From NCBI GenBank assembly GCA_963734365.1, contig CAVTGV010000010.1:372001-436000 (forward strand): a stretch of DNA of 64,000 nt, given 5' to 3'. The translations under genes and the position numbers were made by a program. Positions 38,822-48,394 of the stretch are shown here, one piece after another (positions within the stretch are counted from its first letter, which is position 1; each line of letters starts with the position of its first letter). This DNA is from JACVRW01 sp963734365 (GTDB taxonomy: Bacteria > Actinomycetota > Thermoleophilia > Solirubrobacterales > Thermoleophilaceae). The notes under the pieces are model-generated. The model was given only the letters and a program-made list of their open reading frames with translations. It ran no database searches and was not told the DNA's origin.

Positions 38822-40581
38822 GCCGGGCGCGGCTCCGGACCAGATCCCGGCCGGGCGGCGGGCCGGACCGCAGCGCCGTCGCCGTCGGGCTGGTCACCCC
38901 CGTTTCCGCCCGCGGGCGGGGCGTCGGGCGGACCGGCTCCGGCGGCGGCCTGGGCCTGCTGGGCCTTCATCTGCTCCATGAACTCGGCCTGGGCCTGGGC
39001 GGGGGTGCGCTTGAGCGCTCCCATCAGAGGCAGCACGGTGAGCACGAGCAGGGCCGCCTGGCGAAACGCCCAGGCGAAGCCCTCGCGCGCCGAGCCGGCG
39101 GTCTCGCGAATGATCTCCTCGTCGAAGCCCGGTTTGGGCTCGAAGCGGTCGCTCGTGCCGCCGGTGTAGTCGTGCAGGGTCGACTGGATCACCACCGCGG
39201 CCTCGGCCTTGGGCAGGTCGTAGTCACCGACGATGTCCTCGATCTCGTCGTCGGCGAACCACGACATGTGCGCGCTCATAGCGCCGCCGAAGGTCGCGAT
39301 CAGGACCGCCACCCCGATCGCCGCTCCGAGCTGGCGCGCTGTGTTGAGGATGCCCGACGCCAGGCCCACCTCGGGACCGGCCACGGCGCCCATCGCCCCG
39401 ACGTTGAGCGCGGGGAAGCCGATGCCCATGCCCGCGCCGATCAGCAGAAGGCCGGGGAGGACGCGCAGGTAGCTGAAGGCGCTGTCGGCCGTCGATGGCA
39501 TGAAGGACACGATCAGCATCCCGAGCGCCATGGCGATCAGCCCGGGTTTGGCCAGTTCCCCGGGCGGGCGCTTGTCGGCGGCACGGCCCACGAAGGGCCA
39601 GACCACGAGGCCCATGAGCGCCACGGGCGCGATCGCCAGGCCGGCCTCGAGCTGGGTGTAGCCCCAGAGATTCACGAACATGAGCGACAGCAGCAGCAGC
39701 GAGCCGATCGCGCCCGCGCCGAAGAGCAGCATCCCGATGTTCGCGCTGCGGAACTGGCGGTTGCCGATCAGGCTGGGGGTGATCATCGGGCTGGGCGCCT
39801 TGCGCTCCCACCAGACGAACAGGACCCCGAGCAGGACCGCGCCCTGCATGAGGCTGAGCCAGAGCGCCAGGTCGCCCGCGAACGGGTTGGCCTCCACCAG
39901 CGCCATCGTCAGGAACAGCACGGCGGCACCCAGGAGCACCATGCCGCGCACGTCGACCTCACGGCCGGCCGTGAGATCCCAGGTCTCGGGCCACCAGCGC
40001 CAGCACAGGATCACGCCGAGGATGCCGAACGGGATGTTGATCAGGAAGATCCAGTGCCAGCTGGCCAGCTCCACCAACACGCCGCCGATCACCGGTCCGA
40101 GAGCGGACGAGACCAGCGCCACCACAGCGATGAGAGCCAGCCCGAGTCCCCGCTGCTGAGGCGGGAACACGAGCACCGTGATGGCGAAGCCGAGCGGAGC
40201 CAGGATGCCCGCGCCGGCTCCCTGGATCACGCGGAAGCCGATCAGCCATTCCACCGACCAGGCCGCCGCGCAGAGTCCCGAGCCGATCGTGAAGACGGTC
40301 AGGCCGATGATGAAGAAGCGCTTACGGCCGAACTGGTCCGCGAGGCGGCCCATCGACACCAGCAGGATCGCGAAGACGATGTTGTAGGCGTTGATGACCC
40401 AGGTGACCGTTGCGATGTCCGTGGACAGCTCGTCCTGGAGCTCGGGGATCGTCACGTTCACGATCGACACGTCGAGCAGGGACATCGCCCAGCCGATCAT
40501 CATCACGCCGAAGATCTTCCATTTGTTCGCGTGGAGGAACTCGGCCGGCGGGTTCTCGCGCTGAGCTGCCTTGTCGCTCAC
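38818..40581 (-). CDS. MFS multidrug-type transporter, DHA2 (EmrB/QacA) family
   Basis: Drug:H+ antiporter-2 family protein of 587 residues with about 14 transmembrane helices. 'LDVSIVNVTIPELQDEL' is the DHA2 motif in TM1, 'MGRLADQFGRKRFFIIGL' is motif A, and 'LGPVIGGVLVE' is motif C of drug exporters. A long Ala/Gln/Pro-rich tail (about 530-587) follows the last helix. GTG 40581 overlaps the phosphatase-fold gene stop by 4 bases, so it is co-expressed with the two alkaline-phosphatase-fold proteins; it might export a product or substrate of theirs. Confidence 0.88.
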   Translation of the reverse strand: MSDKAAQRENPPAEFLHANKWKIFGVMMIGWAMSLLDVSIVNVTIPELQDELSTDIATVTWVINAYNIVFAILLVSMGRLADQFGRKRFFIIGLTVFTIGSGLCAAAWSVEWLIGFRVIQGAGAGILAPLGFAITVLVFPPQQRGLGLALIAVVALVSSALGPVIGGVLVELASWHWIFLINIPFGILGVILCWRWWPETWDLTAGREVDVRGMVLLGAAVLFLTMALVEANPFAGDLALWLSLMQGAVLLGVLFVWWERKAPSPMITPSLIGNRQFRSANIGMLLFGAGAIGSLLLLSLMFVNLWGYTQLEAGLAIAPVALMGLVVWPFVGRAADKRPPGELAKPGLIAMALGMLIVSFMPSTADSAFSYLRVLPGLLLIGAGMGIGFPALNVGAMGAVAGPEVGLASGILNTARQLGAAIGVAVLIATFGGAMSAHMSWFADDEIEDIVGDYDLPKAEAAVVIQSTLHDYTGGTSDRFEPKPGFDEEIIRETAGSAREGFAWAFRQAALLVLTVLPLMGALKRTPAQAQAEFMEQMKAQQAQAAAGAGPPDAPPAGGNGGDQPDGDGAAVRPAARPGSGPEPRPA

Positions 40582-42164
40582 GGGGCCTTGGTCTCCGGAG
40601 TGTTCTCGTTGGGCGGCAGCTCGCCGCCCTCCGGAGTGCGCCCGTCGAACTCGAAGTCCCCGGGCTCGGTGTCGTCGTCGGGCTCGTCGTTGTCGACGGC
40701 GTCGAAGTCGTTGGGGATACCGTCGTCGTCGTTGTCGTCGTCTTTGCGCTCGCGGCTGGGACGCAGCGCGCCGTCGGGACCGAACTCGGGGAGCGTGCCG
40801 CCCGCCACCAGCAGGGCGATCTGCGACAGCTCGGTGAGCTTGCCCGTGTCTTCGTTGGCTACGTTCTCGAAGCGGGTGATGCCGTCGTCCGCCTCCTCGT
40901 CGTCGTCGTACATGCGGCGCTCGATCTCCTGGCGGTCGGCCACCACCAGCCAGCGGTCGTCCCGCACGATGATGTTCTCGCCCGCCGCAGTCACGCTGTA
41001 GCCCCGGTGGTAGAGGTCCCATTGGTCGACGTCGTCGAACAGGGCCGTGAGGTCCTCGCCGCCCATCTTGCCGGGAATCGTCACGTCCATGAACGACAGC
41101 ACCGTGGGGGCGATGTCGTGCGTGGTGGCGTACCAGTCGATGTTGTCGCCCGCCCTGTCCCCGTCGGGATGGCGGATCAGGAGCGGAACCTCGTAGGCGG
41201 GCCGGTACGACGTCGGGGTGGCGATGCCGAGGTAGTCGTGGTCGCCGAGGGCGATGCCCTGGTCCCCGATCACCACGAGCATCGTGGAGCCGAGCAGGTC
41301 GAGCTCCGCCATCCGGTCCACCAGCCGGCCCACGAGATCGTCGACCTTCTCGACGTGGTCGGCGTAGGCCTGGCGCACCTTCTTCTCCTCGTCGCCGCTC
41401 CAGCGCAGCTCCACGAGCCGGCCGTTCATCGGGCCGAGGCCCTCGTCCTCCACCTCGCCGGGCTTGACGTAGACGGGTGGCGCCGAGGCGGCGTCGAGCG
41501 GGTCGAACGGATCGATGGCGAGGAAGAAGGGAGAGTCGCCCCGCAGCCGGCCGAGCTCGCGCATGCCGGTGCGGAAGGTGGCGTCGGCCGCGCGCGTCTG
41601 GCGCTTGATCGCCGGCAGCAGCTCGGAGTCGATGGTCGGTTCGGCGCCGGTGGCGGTCCCAGCCGGCGCTCCGGTCCGCTTCACATCCGGAAAGCGCTCG
41701 CCCTCGAGAATCGGGTTGTCGCTCACGTACGAGGTGGCGATCCCGTGGCCGCGCAGCGTCTCCGTGACCACCGGCTGCCAGTCCCAGATCGGGTTGAAGC
41801 CCGGCACCGGCGCGAGCCCCTCGGTCCGCTTCCAGTCCCGGAACGGGAACGAGCGCATGCCGGTGATCAGCGCCCGCCGCGCGGGCAGCGCCGGCATGGA
41901 CTCGGGGATCACACGGTCGAAGCGCAGCGAGTCGCCGGCGAGGTCGTCGAGGTTCGGGGTGTCCGCCGGAGAGCCGCCCTCGAAGGCCTTGACGTGGTCG
42001 GCCCGGACGAGCGGCAGGACGACCACCACCACGTTGCGAGCCTTGTCCTCGTCGGCCTTGGCCGCAGCCGCGGCGGGTAGCGCGCCGAGGCCCAGCACAC
42101 CGGCCCCGGCTGCGCCGGCGCCGCCGCGGCGCAGCAGCGTCCGGCGCGTGAACCCGTCGCTCAC
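40578..42164 (-). CDS. Tat-exported sulfatase-fold protein, probably catalytically dead
   Basis: A 528-residue alkaline-phosphatase-superfamily protein. The N-terminus has a twin-arginine signal ('TRRTLLRRGGAGAAGAGVLGLG'-type). The key positions seem lost. The metal motif after the first strand reads 'VVVVLPLVRADHV', where active members have T-D-D or T-D-S. The nucleophile site reads 'PALPARRALITG', with Ala where Cys, Ser or Thr is needed. The later metal site reads 'GDQGIALGDHD', with Gln for His. The C-terminal tail is an Asp-rich calcium-type repeat ('DDDNDDDGIPNDFDAVDNDE', about 475-494). It overlaps its active-looking paralogue by 4 bases. It may bind and not cut. Confidence 0.78.
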   Translation of the reverse strand: MSDGFTRRTLLRRGGAGAAGAGVLGLGALPAAAAAKADEDKARNVVVVVLPLVRADHVKAFEGGSPADTPNLDDLAGDSLRFDRVIPESMPALPARRALITGMRSFPFRDWKRTEGLAPVPGFNPIWDWQPVVTETLRGHGIATSYVSDNPILEGERFPDVKRTGAPAGTATGAEPTIDSELLPAIKRQTRAADATFRTGMRELGRLRGDSPFFLAIDPFDPLDAASAPPVYVKPGEVEDEGLGPMNGRLVELRWSGDEEKKVRQAYADHVEKVDDLVGRLVDRMAELDLLGSTMLVVIGDQGIALGDHDYLGIATPTSYRPAYEVPLLIRHPDGDRAGDNIDWYATTHDIAPTVLSFMDVTIPGKMGGEDLTALFDDVDQWDLYHRGYSVTAAGENIIVRDDRWLVVADRQEIERRMYDDDEEADDGITRFENVANEDTGKLTELSQIALLVAGGTLPEFGPDGALRPSRERKDDDNDDDGIPNDFDAVDNDEPDDDTEPGDFEFDGRTPEGGELPPNENTPETKAP

Positions 42165-43705
42165 CCGCCGATCACCGCCTTGGTGGGCGGCTTGCCGAAC
42201 TGCGGCAGTGTGCCGCCCGCCTCGTCCTCGAGCGTGCGCCACAGCCGGTCGACCTGCTGGGGATGCTCGCTGGCCACGTCCACGAGCTCCTTCGGGTCGG
42301 CTCGCTTGTCGTACAGCCGCTTGCGCTTGCCCTCGCTGTCGGAGAGCAGGAACCAGTCGTGGTCACCGGCGAGGACGTGGTCGTCGTAGCACGAGGTGAA
42401 CACCGGGCGCGGCGGCGGCTCTCCACCGTCGAAGAACACCGACAGGTCCTCGCCCGCCATCAGGCCCGGCGCCCGCACGCCCATGAAGCCGAGTGCCGTC
42501 CGGGGCAGGTCGTAGGTGGAGGCGAAGTAGTCGCTACGCTCGCCGGCCCGCTTGCCCTCGGGGTGACGGATCATGCCGGGCACGTGGTAGATGTGCCACT
42601 GCGCACGCGCGGCGTGCTTGCCGATGATGCCGTCCTCACCCAGCGTCAGCCCGTGGTCGGACATGTACATGACCACGGTGTTGTCCAGCAGCTTCTGGCG
42701 ATCGAGCTCGTTCATGAAGCGCCCGACCCACTCGTCCATGAACTCGATCTCGGCCGCGTACAGCTCTCTCACCCGCTCGAGGGTCTCGCTGTCCACGTCG
42801 ACGTTGACCACCCAGGAGTAGGGGGTCTCGAAGGGCTGGATCGGCGTTATGCCCTGCTTCTCGATGCCCTTGGGCTTGGAGCCCCAGCGCATCTGGTACA
42901 CCTTCGGCGCGTCGAGCGGCTCGTGTGGATCGAAGCCGTCGACACCGAGAAAGAACGGCTTGCCCTTGCCCTTCAGGTCGTCGAGCAGGCGCAGGCCGGA
43001 GCGGAAGACGCGAGCGGTGGGGTAGTCGCCCTCGCTGTCGCGATAGATCGAGTTCCAGCCCACCATCGACCGCAGGCGGCCGACCTCCACCGAGTTCGAC
43101 AGCTCGGGCAGCAGGTAGCGGTCGATCGCGCTGCGCGGGGCCGGGCGCTTGAAGGGCTTGTTGAGGAAGCGGTAGGCGCCCTGGGAGAAGCTGGGCTTGA
43201 CGGTGTCGACCGTGCGCCGGAAGTTGGAGAAGCGCGGGCCGATCAGGAAGGGGTTGTCGGTGCAGTAGGCGGTCTCGACACCGGCCTCGCCGAGCACCTC
43301 GGTCACGATCGGCTGGAACTCCGGGATCGGTATCCAGCCCGGCCCCAGCGGCAGGCCCTTGGTGGGCACGTAGTTGCGAAACGGGAAGGAGCGAACGCCG
43401 GTGAGGATCGAGCGCCGCGCCGGCCCGGTGGGCATGGCCTCGGGCACGGCGTGGTTGAACACCAGCGACTCCCTGGCCAGCGCGTCCAGGTTGGGCGTCT
43501 TGGCCAGCGACTCGGGGTTGTACGCCGATATGTAGTCCGCGCGCGTGGAGTCGGTGAACAGCATCACCACGTTCGGCGAGTCCTTGTCGTGGCTCGTGGC
43601 CGGTTCGAAGTAGTCGTCGCCGCAGGCGGAGGCGGCAAGGGCAGCCGTACCGGCGGCGCCGGCTCCCAACAACCCTCTCCTGGTCAACCCACGTCGCGAG
43701 GCCAT
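42161..43705 (-). CDS. Tat-lipoprotein sulfatase/phosphatase-fold enzyme with Thr nucleophile
   Basis: A 514-residue alkaline-phosphatase-superfamily enzyme exported by Tat ('LTRRGLLGAGAAGTAALAAS' then lipobox 'ASAC'). Catalytic sites look intact: 'MLFTDSTRADYISAY' (metal Asp), 'AMPTGPARRSILTGVRSF' with Thr in place of the formylglycine Cys, as in phosphoglycerol/phosphoethanolamine transferases and phosphonate hydrolases, 'GVDGFDPHEPLD', and 'MYMSDHGLTLGEDG' (metal Asp-His). It probably acts on a phosphoester or polymer in the envelope and not on a sulfate ester. It is the first of a three-gene operon with a degenerate paralogue and a DHA2 transporter. Confidence 0.85.
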   Translation of the reverse strand: MASRRGLTRRGLLGAGAAGTAALAASACGDDYFEPATSHDKDSPNVVMLFTDSTRADYISAYNPESLAKTPNLDALARESLVFNHAVPEAMPTGPARRSILTGVRSFPFRNYVPTKGLPLGPGWIPIPEFQPIVTEVLGEAGVETAYCTDNPFLIGPRFSNFRRTVDTVKPSFSQGAYRFLNKPFKRPAPRSAIDRYLLPELSNSVEVGRLRSMVGWNSIYRDSEGDYPTARVFRSGLRLLDDLKGKGKPFFLGVDGFDPHEPLDAPKVYQMRWGSKPKGIEKQGITPIQPFETPYSWVVNVDVDSETLERVRELYAAEIEFMDEWVGRFMNELDRQKLLDNTVVMYMSDHGLTLGEDGIIGKHAARAQWHIYHVPGMIRHPEGKRAGERSDYFASTYDLPRTALGFMGVRAPGLMAGEDLSVFFDGGEPPPRPVFTSCYDDHVLAGDHDWFLLSDSEGKRKRLYDKRADPKELVDVASEHPQQVDRLWRTLEDEAGGTLPQFGKPPTKAVIGG

Positions 43706-43741
43706 CTCCGAGGCCCCGCAGGCTAGCTGACGGGTCCTACG

Positions 43742-45262
43742 TCACCGCCCTGACGACGCTGTGACCTCCGCGGGCACCTCGATCTCGCGCTTGAGGATCT
43801 TGCCCGTGGGACCCTTGGGCAGCTCGTCGACGAACCAGACACGGCGCGGATACTTGTAGGCCGCCACCTGCTCCTTGACGTAGGCCTTGACGCCCTCGGC
43901 GTCGAGGCTCTCTCCCTCCTTGAGCACCACGGCGGCTCCCACCTCCTCGCCGAGCGCGTCGTGCGGTACGCCGATCACGGCGGCCTCCTGGATCGCCGGG
44001 TGCTCGTAGAGCACCTCCTCGACCTCACGCGGGTAGACGTTGTAGCCGCCGCGGATGATCAGGTCCTTCTTTCGGTCCACGATGAAGAAGTAGCCGTCCT
44101 CGTCCACGCGGGCCACGTCGCCGGTGCGGAACCAGCCGTCCTGGCTGATCGCGTCGCCGGTGGCGTCGGGGCGGCCCCAGTAGCTCTTCATCACGTTGTG
44201 GCCGCGGATCACGATCTCGCCCACCTCGCCCTGGGGCACCTCGTTGCCCTCGTCGTCCCAGATCTGCATCTCCACGCCGTCGATCGGGGTGCCGATGGAG
44301 CCGGGCTTGCGCTCCTTGTCCGGGTGGTTGAAGGACGCGACCGGCGAGGTCTCCGACAGCCCGTAGCCCTCCAGGATCATGCAACCGAACTTCTCCTCGA
44401 ACCCGCGGATGAGCTCGACCGGGATCGCCGCGCCGCCGGACATGCAGAGCCGCAGGGTGGAGGCGTCGGCCTCGTCCGCGGAGCCGGCGTGGAGGATCGC
44501 GTTGTACATCGTGGGGACGCCCTGGAAGACGGTCACGCCGTCGCGTTCGATGATCTCGAGCGCCTTGTCGGGGTCGAAGCGGGGGAGCATCGTCACGGTT
44601 GCGCCGTTGGCCACCGCGCTGTTCATCGTGCAGGTCTGCCCGAACGAGTGGAACAGCGGCAGCGCGCCGAGCAGCACGTCCTCGTGCGTGAACTCGCCGA
44701 GCGTGGTCGACGTCATCGAGCAGTTGCGGTGGAGGTTGGCGTGGGTGAGCTCGGCGCCCTTGGGCTGACCGGTGGTGCCGCTGGTGTAGAGGATGACCGC
44801 GGTGTCGTCGGCGGCCCGATCGAGGTCGTCGTGTTCGTCGCTGTAGCTCCCCACCAGAGGCTCGAACTCGCCGGGGTTGACGAGGATCGCCTCGGCGCCG
44901 GCGTCCGCGGCGCCCGCCTCGGCCGCCTCGGCGAAGCCGCCCCATGCGAACAGCAGCTTGGCCCCGGAGTCACCGAGGTAGTAGGCCACCTCGCGCTCCT
45001 TGAGCAGCACGTTCATCGGCACCACCACGCCGCCGGCGCGCAGGATGCCGTAGTAGATCGACGGGAAGTAGGGGACGTTCGGCAGCATCAGGCCCACGCG
45101 GTCGCCGGGTTCGAGGCCCTTGTCCTCGAGCAGGTTGGCGATCCGGGACGCGGCGCAGTCGAGCTGGTGGTAGGTCAGCTCGAAATCGTCCAGCTTGAAG
45201 GCCGGCTGATCGGCTTGCTTCGCGGCCGTCTCGGTCAGGATGCCGGCCAGGTTCTCGCTCAT
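43742..45262 (-). CDS. long-chain acyl-CoA ligase (FadD-type)
   Basis: AMP-forming acyl-CoA synthetase of 506 residues. 'VILYTSGTTGQPKGAELTH' is the AMP/ATP P-loop, 'ILEGYGLSETSPV' the A5 motif, 'GWFRTGDVARVDEDGYFFIVDRKKD' the A7/A8 hinge, and 'GPTGKILKREI' the catalytic Lys region (A10). It would activate a fatty or other carboxylic acid with CoA. Specificity is not clear from sequence. The ATG at 45262 lies 64 bases from the end of nuoN. The N-terminus lacks a membrane segment. Confidence 0.9.
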   Translation of the reverse strand: MSENLAGILTETAAKQADQPAFKLDDFELTYHQLDCAASRIANLLEDKGLEPGDRVGLMLPNVPYFPSIYYGILRAGGVVVPMNVLLKEREVAYYLGDSGAKLLFAWGGFAEAAEAGAADAGAEAILVNPGEFEPLVGSYSDEHDDLDRAADDTAVILYTSGTTGQPKGAELTHANLHRNCSMTSTTLGEFTHEDVLLGALPLFHSFGQTCTMNSAVANGATVTMLPRFDPDKALEIIERDGVTVFQGVPTMYNAILHAGSADEADASTLRLCMSGGAAIPVELIRGFEEKFGCMILEGYGLSETSPVASFNHPDKERKPGSIGTPIDGVEMQIWDDEGNEVPQGEVGEIVIRGHNVMKSYWGRPDATGDAISQDGWFRTGDVARVDEDGYFFIVDRKKDLIIRGGYNVYPREVEEVLYEHPAIQEAAVIGVPHDALGEEVGAAVVLKEGESLDAEGVKAYVKEQVAAYKYPRRVWFVDELPKGPTGKILKREIEVPAEVTASSGR

Positions 45263-45326
45263 CTCTAGCTCCCCCTCGGTCTGTACGGGCAGCCTAACCG
45301 GGGTGGCGGGGTCAGGCCACGCGGGC

Positions 45327-46868
45327 CTAGCGCAACATCCCGAACGTCGTGCCCACGTCGCGGGCCGCGTCGAACAGCGGATCCGGCCATAGGCCGAAGA
45401 CGATCGTGAGCACCGCGAAGGCGATCGCCACCGCCGCCACCTCGGGCTGGGCGCGGGTGTCGGCCTCGGGCGACCAGCCCGACACCGGCCTCACGCGGCG
45501 CGCGGGCACGGTCGGCAGCTCGATCTCGTAGCGGCCCATCCACATCGCCGCCACGACCCGGAGGTAGTAGCCGAGCGACAGGATCGAGCCGATCACGATC
45601 GCGATACCGAGCCAGGTGTAGTCGCCCGACACGGCGGCGTCGATGAGGAAGAACTTGCCGATGAACCCGCCGGTGGCGGGAAAGCCCGCCAGCGAGAGCA
45701 TCGCGATCGTCATCGGCCACGCCAGCCAGGGGTTGGTCTGACCGAGGTTCTCGAAGGAGGCCAGGTCGTCACCGTGCTCGGAGACGCGCTCGCGCGCCAC
45801 CACCACCGCGAAGGCGGCCACGTTCATCGCCAGGTACACGGCCAGGTAGAAGGCCGTGGCCTCGAGACCGCGCTCGATCCCCACCACCACGCCGACCAGC
45901 AGGTAGCCCGCCTGGGCGATGCTCGACCAGGCCAGCATCCGCTTGAGGGAGCGCTGCGCCAGCGCGCCCACGTTGCCGACAACGATCGTGGTGGCGGCGA
46001 GCACGGCGAGCGCGGGGGCCCAGTCGAGCTGGGCCAGTCCGAGCGCGTCGTAGAACAGCCGCAGGAAGACGGCGAAGGCCGCCGTCTTCGTGGCCACGGC
46101 CATGAAGGTGGTGATCGGGGTGGGCGCGCCCTGATAGACGTCCGGGGTCCACTGGTGGAAGGGCGCAACAGAGGCCTTGAAGGCCAGGCCGACGACCGTC
46201 ATGCCGACGCCGGTGAGGAGCAGCGGATCGGTGGCCGACAGCTCGGCGCCGCCCAGCGCGGAGGCGATCTGACCGAACTGCATCGAGCCGCTGGCTCCGT
46301 AGACGAGCGCCAGCCCGTAGAGCAGGGTGGCCGAGCCCACCGATCCGATCACGAGGTACTTGAGGCCGGCCTCGAGCGACTCGCGCTTTCGCAGCTCGGT
46401 GGCGCAGAGCACGTAGAGCGGGATCGAGAGCAGCTCGATGCCGATGAACAGCGTGATCAGGTTCTCCGCAGCCGCGAGCACGACCATGCCGGCGATGGAG
46501 CCGAGGAGCAGCGAGTAGTACTCGCCGTGGCCCGCCTCGCGCGGTGCGTTTGCCCGCAGCGACAGGACGACCGTCACCAGGCCGGCCACGTAGAACAGCA
46601 TCGACAGCCCGAGCGCCAGCGTGTCCACCGCAAGCGCGCCCTCGAGGATCGGAGCCAGGTCGCCGGGCTCCCAGATCCAGATCGTCAGCCCGATCGCCGT
46701 GAGCAGCGAGATCGCGGTGAGGGCTGGCACGAGCGTGTGGCGGGCAAAGCGGGAGCGGAACAGGCCGGCCATGAGCACGATCAACGACCCACCCAGCAGC
46801 GCGAGCAGCGGCGACAGCTCGCGGTAGGCGATCTCCGGGGCCTCGATCTGAGCGAGCAGCGTGCTCAC
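45327..46868 (-). CDS. nuoN: NADH-quinone oxidoreductase subunit N
   Basis: Membrane antiporter-like subunit of complex I, 513 residues with about 14 transmembrane helices, one of three proton-pumping modules. The proton-antiporter motif is visible as 'FKASVAPFHQWTPDVYQGAP', followed by 'TFMAVATKTAAFAVFL' with the key Lys. It is the last gene of the nuoA-N operon and overlaps nuoM by 4 bases. No clear terminator is visible, only a weak inverted repeat at its stop. Confidence 0.95.
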   Translation of the reverse strand: MSTLLAQIEAPEIAYRELSPLLALLGGSLIVLMAGLFRSRFARHTLVPALTAISLLTAIGLTIWIWEPGDLAPILEGALAVDTLALGLSMLFYVAGLVTVVLSLRANAPREAGHGEYYSLLLGSIAGMVVLAAAENLITLFIGIELLSIPLYVLCATELRKRESLEAGLKYLVIGSVGSATLLYGLALVYGASGSMQFGQIASALGGAELSATDPLLLTGVGMTVVGLAFKASVAPFHQWTPDVYQGAPTPITTFMAVATKTAAFAVFLRLFYDALGLAQLDWAPALAVLAATTIVVGNVGALAQRSLKRMLAWSSIAQAGYLLVGVVVGIERGLEATAFYLAVYLAMNVAAFAVVVARERVSEHGDDLASFENLGQTNPWLAWPMTIAMLSLAGFPATGGFIGKFFLIDAAVSGDYTWLGIAIVIGSILSLGYYLRVVAAMWMGRYEIELPTVPARRVRPVSGWSPEADTRAQPEVAAVAIAFAVLTIVFGLWPDPLFDAARDVGTTFGMLR

Positions 46869-48394
46869 GGCGATCGCTCCGCCACCCGGACCTCGGCCTC
46901 CCTCCGCTCCGCGGTGGCCTGCGCCTTCGCCACCGCGCGCGCCTGGGCGATGCGCGAGACGGTCGCCCGCTCGGTGCGCTCGACCACGAAGCTGGGGTAG
47001 ACGCCCAGGGCCACGATCACGGCCACCAGCGACACGATCGCCACGAGCTCCGGCCCGCGCACGTCGCGCGACTCCACCTTGGGTCCGCTCCGCCCGTGCA
47101 TCGTCCGCTGGAAGACACGGATCATGTAGACCGCCGCCAGAATCACGCCCACGCTCGCCACCAGGCCGTAGACGAGCTTGTTCTCGTAGGAGCCGAACAG
47201 CACGAGCAGCTCACCCACGAAGTTGGCCGAGCCCGGCATGGCCAGGGTCGCGAAGGTCACGAGCAGGAACAGCGTGGCGAGCACCGGCGCACGGGTGGCC
47301 ATGCCACCCAGCTCTGAGAGCGACTGGCTGCCCCCGGCCCGCGCGGCGACCACGCCGATGATGAGGAACAGCGGGACCACCACGAGCCCGTGGTTGAGCA
47401 TCTGGAAGACCGCGCCCTGGGCGCCCTTGTCGTCGAGGGCGAAGATCCCGAGCACGATGAAGCCCAGCTGGGCGATCGACGAGTACGCGACCACCATCCG
47501 CACGTTGTTCTGCGAGAAGGCCAGGATCGAGCCGTACAGGATCGAGAAGACCGCGATGATGATGAACAGCTCCTGCCAGTGCTGGGAGCCCTCCGGCATG
47601 ATCGGCAGGACGATCCGCAGGAACCCGTAGACGCCTACCTTCGACAGGACGGCGGAGAGCAGGGCGAGCACGGGGATCGAGGTGGAGCGGTAGGTGGCCG
47701 GGACCCAGCCGTGCAGCGGGAACAGCGGCGCCTTGACGAAGAAGGCGAGCGCGAACAGCAGCACGATCCAGTGCTGGGTGCCCTCGGGCACCGAGCGCGC
47801 CTCGAGCACGGCCAGCGAGAAGGACAGATCGCCGCCGTCGGGCGTGGAGAGCACGCCCAGGGCGATCGCCGCCGCCAGCATCAGCAGCGAGCCCACGAGC
47901 GTGTAGATCACGAACATCGTCGTCGCGCGCACGCGGTCGCCCGTTCCCCAGCCCCCGATCAGGAAGTAGAACGGGATCAGCATGAGGTCGAAGAAGATGA
48001 TGAACAGAGCCAGGTCCTGGGCCATGAAGGCGCCCAGCACGGCGGTCTCCGCCAGCGCCATGTAGAAGAAGAACAGCCGCGGCCGCTCCTGCTCCTGGAA
48101 GGCGGCGACGAGGGTGCAGGGCACCCACGCGAGCGCCGTGAGCAGGACCATGAACAGGTTGAGCCCGTCCACGCCGAGCTGGTAGCGGATGCCGAGCTCG
48201 GGGATCCACTTGTCGTCGGTCACGTACTGCAGGCCGGCGCCGCGATCGAAGTCGGCCACCATCACGATCGCGTAGGCGAGCACCGCCACGGTGCCGGCCA
48301 GCACGGCCCAGCGCGCCATCCCCTTCGGAAGCAGGGCGCCGATCACGCCCGCGGCGAGCGGCAGGAACAGGATGATCGACAGGTGGATGGTCAC
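46865..48394 (-). CDS. nuoM: NADH-quinone oxidoreductase subunit M
   Basis: Antiporter-like complex I subunit of 509 residues with about 14 transmembrane helices. The segment 'LHGWVPATYRSTSIPVLALL' carries the usual broken-helix region and 'AVLSKVGVYGFLR' the pump Lys. In TM5 the segment 'IIFFDLMLIPFYFLIGGWG' has Asp at the position where most NuoM proteins carry the essential Glu, a conservative swap. GTG 48394 is the start, overlapping nuoL by 4 bases. Confidence 0.95.
   Translation of the reverse strand: MTIHLSIILFLPLAAGVIGALLPKGMARWAVLAGTVAVLAYAIVMVADFDRGAGLQYVTDDKWIPELGIRYQLGVDGLNLFMVLLTALAWVPCTLVAAFQEQERPRLFFFYMALAETAVLGAFMAQDLALFIIFFDLMLIPFYFLIGGWGTGDRVRATTMFVIYTLVGSLLMLAAAIALGVLSTPDGGDLSFSLAVLEARSVPEGTQHWIVLLFALAFFVKAPLFPLHGWVPATYRSTSIPVLALLSAVLSKVGVYGFLRIVLPIMPEGSQHWQELFIIIAVFSILYGSILAFSQNNVRMVVAYSSIAQLGFIVLGIFALDDKGAQGAVFQMLNHGLVVVPLFLIIGVVAARAGGSQSLSELGGMATRAPVLATLFLLVTFATLAMPGSANFVGELLVLFGSYENKLVYGLVASVGVILAAVYMIRVFQRTMHGRSGPKVESRDVRGPELVAIVSLVAVIVALGVYPSFVVERTERATVSRIAQARAVAKAQATAERREAEVRVAERSP

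Noticed and set aside
38746..41001. Very long open frame on the plus strand (751 codons), and similar ones at 48640-50865 (+) and 4834-6087 (-)
   Set aside because: They lie exactly opposite clear genes (DHA2 transporter, nuoL/nuoK, helicase). Their composition (His/Arg/Gly/Asp-rich, no motifs) is what high-GC antisense frames give.
40578..43705. True sulfatases needing formylglycine
   Set aside because: Neither protein has the C/S-x-P-x-R motif; Thr and Ala stand at the modified position, and no formylglycine-generating enzyme gene is nearby.
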